NCBI RefSeq assembly: GCF_020171655.1
Contig: NZ_JAIVAC010000001.1
Span: 1,922,001 to 1,986,000 of the forward strand
Source of the DNA: Exiguobacterium aestuarii
GTDB taxonomy: Bacteria; Bacillota; Bacilli; Exiguobacteriales; Exiguobacteriaceae
DNA: 64,000 nt
Reading direction: 5' to 3'
Shown one piece after another: positions 61,904-64,000 of this stretch. Positions within the stretch are counted from its first letter, which is position 1; each line of letters starts with the position of its first letter. The notes below the pieces were generated by a model. That model searched no databases. It saw only the letters and a program-made list of their open reading frames with translations, and was not told the DNA's origin. A program made the translations under genes and the position numbers.

Positions 61904-62622
61904 ACGCATGCGACCAATTGATTGACTATTTCAACCAACATCTATCGGAAGATGAACGAGAGAAATTCGAACAACACTTAGCATCGTGTAAAGATTGTCA
62001 AGAAGAGCTCGAGCAACTCGAAGCACTTGTCGGTGGCGTCGCGTTCTTGTCTACTCCGATTGAACCACCCCGAGGCATGAAAGCACGTGTCCTCGATCGT
62101 GTATTCGAAGAAGAAGACAACGAACCCGTCACATCGCCCGTGACATCCGAATCCGCTCCACCCGTCACACCTTTCAAACAGAAACGAGAACGAAACGTAC
62201 CTGTTTGGGGAATGGTTGCGCTCGCGGCGGCGCTCCTGCTCTCTTTGATCGGAAACGGGTATCTGCTCACCAATCAACCCGATTCACCTGGCATCGCATT
62301 GACCGAAACCATTCCACTTGAAGGTGAGTCTGAAGGAACTGCTTATCTTGCAGAACAGGATGGTACAACACAATTGATTGTTCAAACGAACGGATTAGCT
62401 TCACTTGACGACAATGAAGTGTACCAAGTGTGGCTGTTAAAAGATAATGCCCCAATCCCGACTGGTGCCTTCGTCACAGACGATAAGGGTAACGGGACGG
62501 TCATCTATACGCTCGACTCGGATGAAGTCGACGTCGACTGGGATACAGTCGCCGTCACAAAAGAACCGAATCGTGGCAACGAGACACCCGAAGGCGAAAT
62601 CGTCTTAAGTGCCAGCCTTTAA
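61900..62622 (+). CDS. Anti-sigma factor with zinc-finger and RskA domain
   Basis: 240 residues that should hold the ECF sigma factor at the membrane. N-terminal cytosolic anti-sigma domain with the H-x3-C-x2-C motif HLASCKDC, a transmembrane helix at about 105-125 (VWGMVALAAALLLSLIGNGYLL), and an outer anti-sigma-K (RskA) domain with YQVWLLKDN. Start overlaps the sigma gene by 4 bases. Confidence 0.9.
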   Translation: MNACDQLIDYFNQHLSEDEREKFEQHLASCKDCQEELEQLEALVGGVAFLSTPIEPPRGMKARVLDRVFEEEDNEPVTSPVTSESAPPVTPFKQKRERNVPVWGMVALAAALLLSLIGNGYLLTNQPDSPGIALTETIPLEGESEGTAYLAEQDGTTQLIVQTNGLASLDDNEVYQVWLLKDNAPIPTGAFVTDDKGNGTVIYTLDSDEVDVDWDTVAVTKEPNRGNETPEGEIVLSASL

Positions 62623-62627
62623 CCTTA

Positions 62628-62656
62628 ACCGGACACATATACTGTCCGGTTTTTTT
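62628..62656 (+). terminator. Terminator of the sigma/anti-sigma operon
   Basis: Perfect 7-bp stem ACCGGAC / GTCCGGT followed by seven T. Confidence 0.88.
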
Positions 62657-62684
62657 GTTATGATGGACCAAAGGAGTGAATGGG

Positions 62685-63590
62685 ATGCAAAAACCTAAAA
62701 TCGGGATCGTCGGACTCGGAAACATCGCCCAAAAAGCGTATTTACCGATTCTCGCGAACCACCCCCTCATTGATGTAATCGGTGCATTTTCTCCGAACAC
62801 ATCGAAGCGGGAAAAGATTTGCCGAACGTATCGGATGACCTCGTTCGACACGTTGGAGGAACTCGCCTCATCGGTCGATGCGGCATTCGTACATAGTTCG
62901 ACTGAAACCCATTATGACGTCGTCGCGTATTTACTAGAACGCGGGGTCGACGTTTACGTGGATAAGCCCCTCGCCGCAACATTGGATGAGGCGGAACAAC
63001 TCGTCGAACTAGCCGAACGACTCGGCCGCAAATTGATGGTCGGGTTCAATCGACGTTTTGCCCCGATGTATAGACGTCTCCAACAAGAATCACCTTCACG
63101 TATGATCGATGTGGTGAAACATCGGGAGAACGATGTTGGTCCACAGGATGCGATGTTCACCCTACTCGACGATTATTTGCATGTCGTTGATACGTTACGC
63201 TTCCTCGCCGGAAACGAGCTTCGACTCATCTCGGGTCAACTCGAGGTCAATGACAAGCAAGAACTTCGCTTCGCCCGTCATGTGTGGCAAGACGAGCATG
63301 GGATGCATACGACATCGATGCATCGCTCGGCCGGAGCAAACCATGAGCACGTCTCCATCGTCCGTGATGGAGAGCGACTATCCGTCGACGAGATGGTCAC
63401 ACTACATCGCTTCAAAGATGGACAACATGAAATAGAAACGTTCGGATCGTGGGACCCGACACTCACCCAACGTGGTTTCCAAGGGGCGATTGACCACTTC
63501 ATTTCAGCGCTCATCGATAATACACCGATTCAAACAGGCGGTCGCGTTGCGCTAGAGACGCAGCGACTTGTCATAAAATGTTTTGAGTAA
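62685..63590 (+). CDS. Gfo/Idh/MocA family oxidoreductase
   Basis: NAD(P)-dependent oxidoreductase of 301 residues acting on a sugar or sugar-like compound. N-terminal Rossmann motif GIVGLGNIAQKAYLP, VDKPLA with the EKP-like catalytic lysine, and LMVGFNRRFAPMYR, typical of the YceM/MviM branch. Substrate unknown. The ATG at 62685 is 8 bases after AAAGGAG; GTG at 62676 overlaps it. Confidence 0.88.
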   Translation: MQKPKIGIVGLGNIAQKAYLPILANHPLIDVIGAFSPNTSKREKICRTYRMTSFDTLEELASSVDAAFVHSSTETHYDVVAYLLERGVDVYVDKPLAATLDEAEQLVELAERLGRKLMVGFNRRFAPMYRRLQQESPSRMIDVVKHRENDVGPQDAMFTLLDDYLHVVDTLRFLAGNELRLISGQLEVNDKQELRFARHVWQDEHGMHTTSMHRSAGANHEHVSIVRDGERLSVDEMVTLHRFKDGQHEIETFGSWDPTLTQRGFQGAIDHFISALIDNTPIQTGGRVALETQRLVIKCFE

Positions 63591-63603
63591 AGGAGGGAAA
63601 CAC

Positions 63604-63795
63604 ATGGATTTCTTTTTCTACGTCATGGTCATGGTAATCGTCGTTTCGTCGGTCGGTGCCAATACGATTATCAAAACGAGAGAAGCTCGTGTCGAAGAGC
63701 GTCGCCTAAAAATTGAAGAAGAGAAGCTCGCCATCCAACGTCTTCAACTCGAAATGAAACGCGAACAAGACAAGCTCGAGCATCATGGATTTTAA
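63604..63795 (+). CDS. Single-span membrane protein with coiled coil
   Basis: 63 residues: N-terminal helix (FFFYVMVMVIVVSSVGANTI) and a charged coiled-coil tail (EARVEERRLKIEEEKLAIQRL). Function unknown. The ATG at 63604 follows AAAGGAGG. 13 bases after the oxidoreductase gene, probably cotranscribed. Confidence 0.7.
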   Translation: MDFFFYVMVMVIVVSSVGANTIIKTREARVEERRLKIEEEKLAIQRLQLEMKREQDKLEHHGF

Positions 63796-63798
63796 TAA

Positions 63799-63834
63799 AA
63801 ACGGTCGCCCTCTAAACATGAGGGCGACCGTTTT
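63799..63834. terminator. Bidirectional terminator
   Basis: AAAACGGTCGCCCTC / GAGGGCGACCGTTTT stem between convergent genes. Confidence 0.92.
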
Positions 63835-63838
63835 GTCG

Positions 63839-64000
63839 TCAAAGATTTCGTTCTGAAATGGGCAGTTGTTGTCGCCGTTCCGCGAGCGTCGACCACGTCA
63901 CGGCCGTCATGATACAACCGGCACCGATAAAGAAATTCAGATGAAGCGTCTCATTCAAGATGAGCCATCCGAGCGTCCCTCCAACCAAAGGCTGGAAGAA
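63839..64000 (-). CDS. EamA/DMT family transporter, C-terminal end (runs off window)
   Basis: The last 53 codons read FFQPLVGGTLGWLILNETL, then a membrane helix FFIGAGCIMTAVTW and a basic tail. The Gly-rich turn followed by NE in a loop before the last helix is typical of the final EamA repeat (often GWLxLxExL). The rest of the gene lies outside the window. Confidence 0.75.
   Translation of the reverse strand, partial: FFQPLVGGTLGWLILNETLHLNFFIGAGCIMTAVTWSTLAERRQQLPISERNL

Overview
The window looks like chromosomal DNA of a low-to-mid-GC Gram-positive bacterium of the Bacillales, most likely Exiguobacterium or a close relative. This is inferred from strong AGGAGG-type ribosome binding sites, T-box leaders, CcpA cre sites, YwdI/DUF423/YflT-type genes, an arcABDC operon and an MsrA-MsrB fusion. 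No rRNA or tRNA gene was seen, and nothing was searched against a database.

Layout. 1-1058: start of a trp operon (trpD first) behind two tandem Trp T-box leaders, minus strand. 1130-16974: ordinary housekeeping genes: an amino acid permease, a CwlO-like M23 hydrolase, small membrane proteins, a UbiB-like kinase, a PlsY-like protein coupled to a GNAT-aminotransferase fusion, a succinate-semialdehyde dehydrogenase, HAD, rhodanese and DUF2252 proteins, MsrAB and a membrane diguanylate cyclase. 16986-17189: a Fur box over a sigma-A promoter that drives a short transcript with no reading frame and three C-rich hairpin loops, probably an iron-regulated sRNA. 17191-28885, minus strand: cydDC, a Crp/Fnr regulator with a cre site at its promoter, a GH31 glycosidase with its own cre site, and the arginine deiminase operon arcABDC. 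29167-36675: mgtE, an SSS symporter, a PAS-GGDEF protein and small enzymes.

36650-55300 is a CRISPR-Cas island bracketed by a perfect 54-bp direct repeat, each copy being a bidirectional terminator. The left arm (minus strand) is a compact type III-B operon: CARF-HEPN (csx2), cas6, cmr1, cas10 (GGDD but no HD domain), cmr3-6 and a CARF protein with a RelE-like C-terminus that resembles Cami1. In the middle is a 21-repeat array with its leader at the left and decayed repeats at the right, followed by a degraded, gene-poor stretch. The right arm (plus strand) carries an HTH-WYL regulator, a WYL-only protein, an AAA+ ATPase, three small single-span membrane proteins (one of 41 residues), a membrane protein with a PD-(D/E)XK-like nuclease motif, then cas1 and cas2. 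From the AAA+ gene to cas2 every junction overlaps or is 1 bp apart. This membrane/AAA+/nuclease module tied to Cas1-Cas2 is the strongest candidate for an undescribed system.

55291-64000 returns to housekeeping genes: an AcuI/YhdH-type reductase, a YflT-type stress protein, murE with an unusual specificity motif, a small HhH/WYL pair, a sigma-region-2-only protein, an ECF sigma factor with its RskA-type anti-sigma factor, a Gfo/Idh/MocA oxidoreductase and the C-terminus of an EamA transporter.

How the parts may work together: the Cmr complex would use crRNAs matured by Cas6, Cas10 would make cyclic oligoadenylate on target RNA binding, and the HEPN and RelE-like CARF proteins would be the activated effectors. 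The right arm would supply adaptation (Cas1-Cas2) and an unknown membrane-associated function under WYL control.
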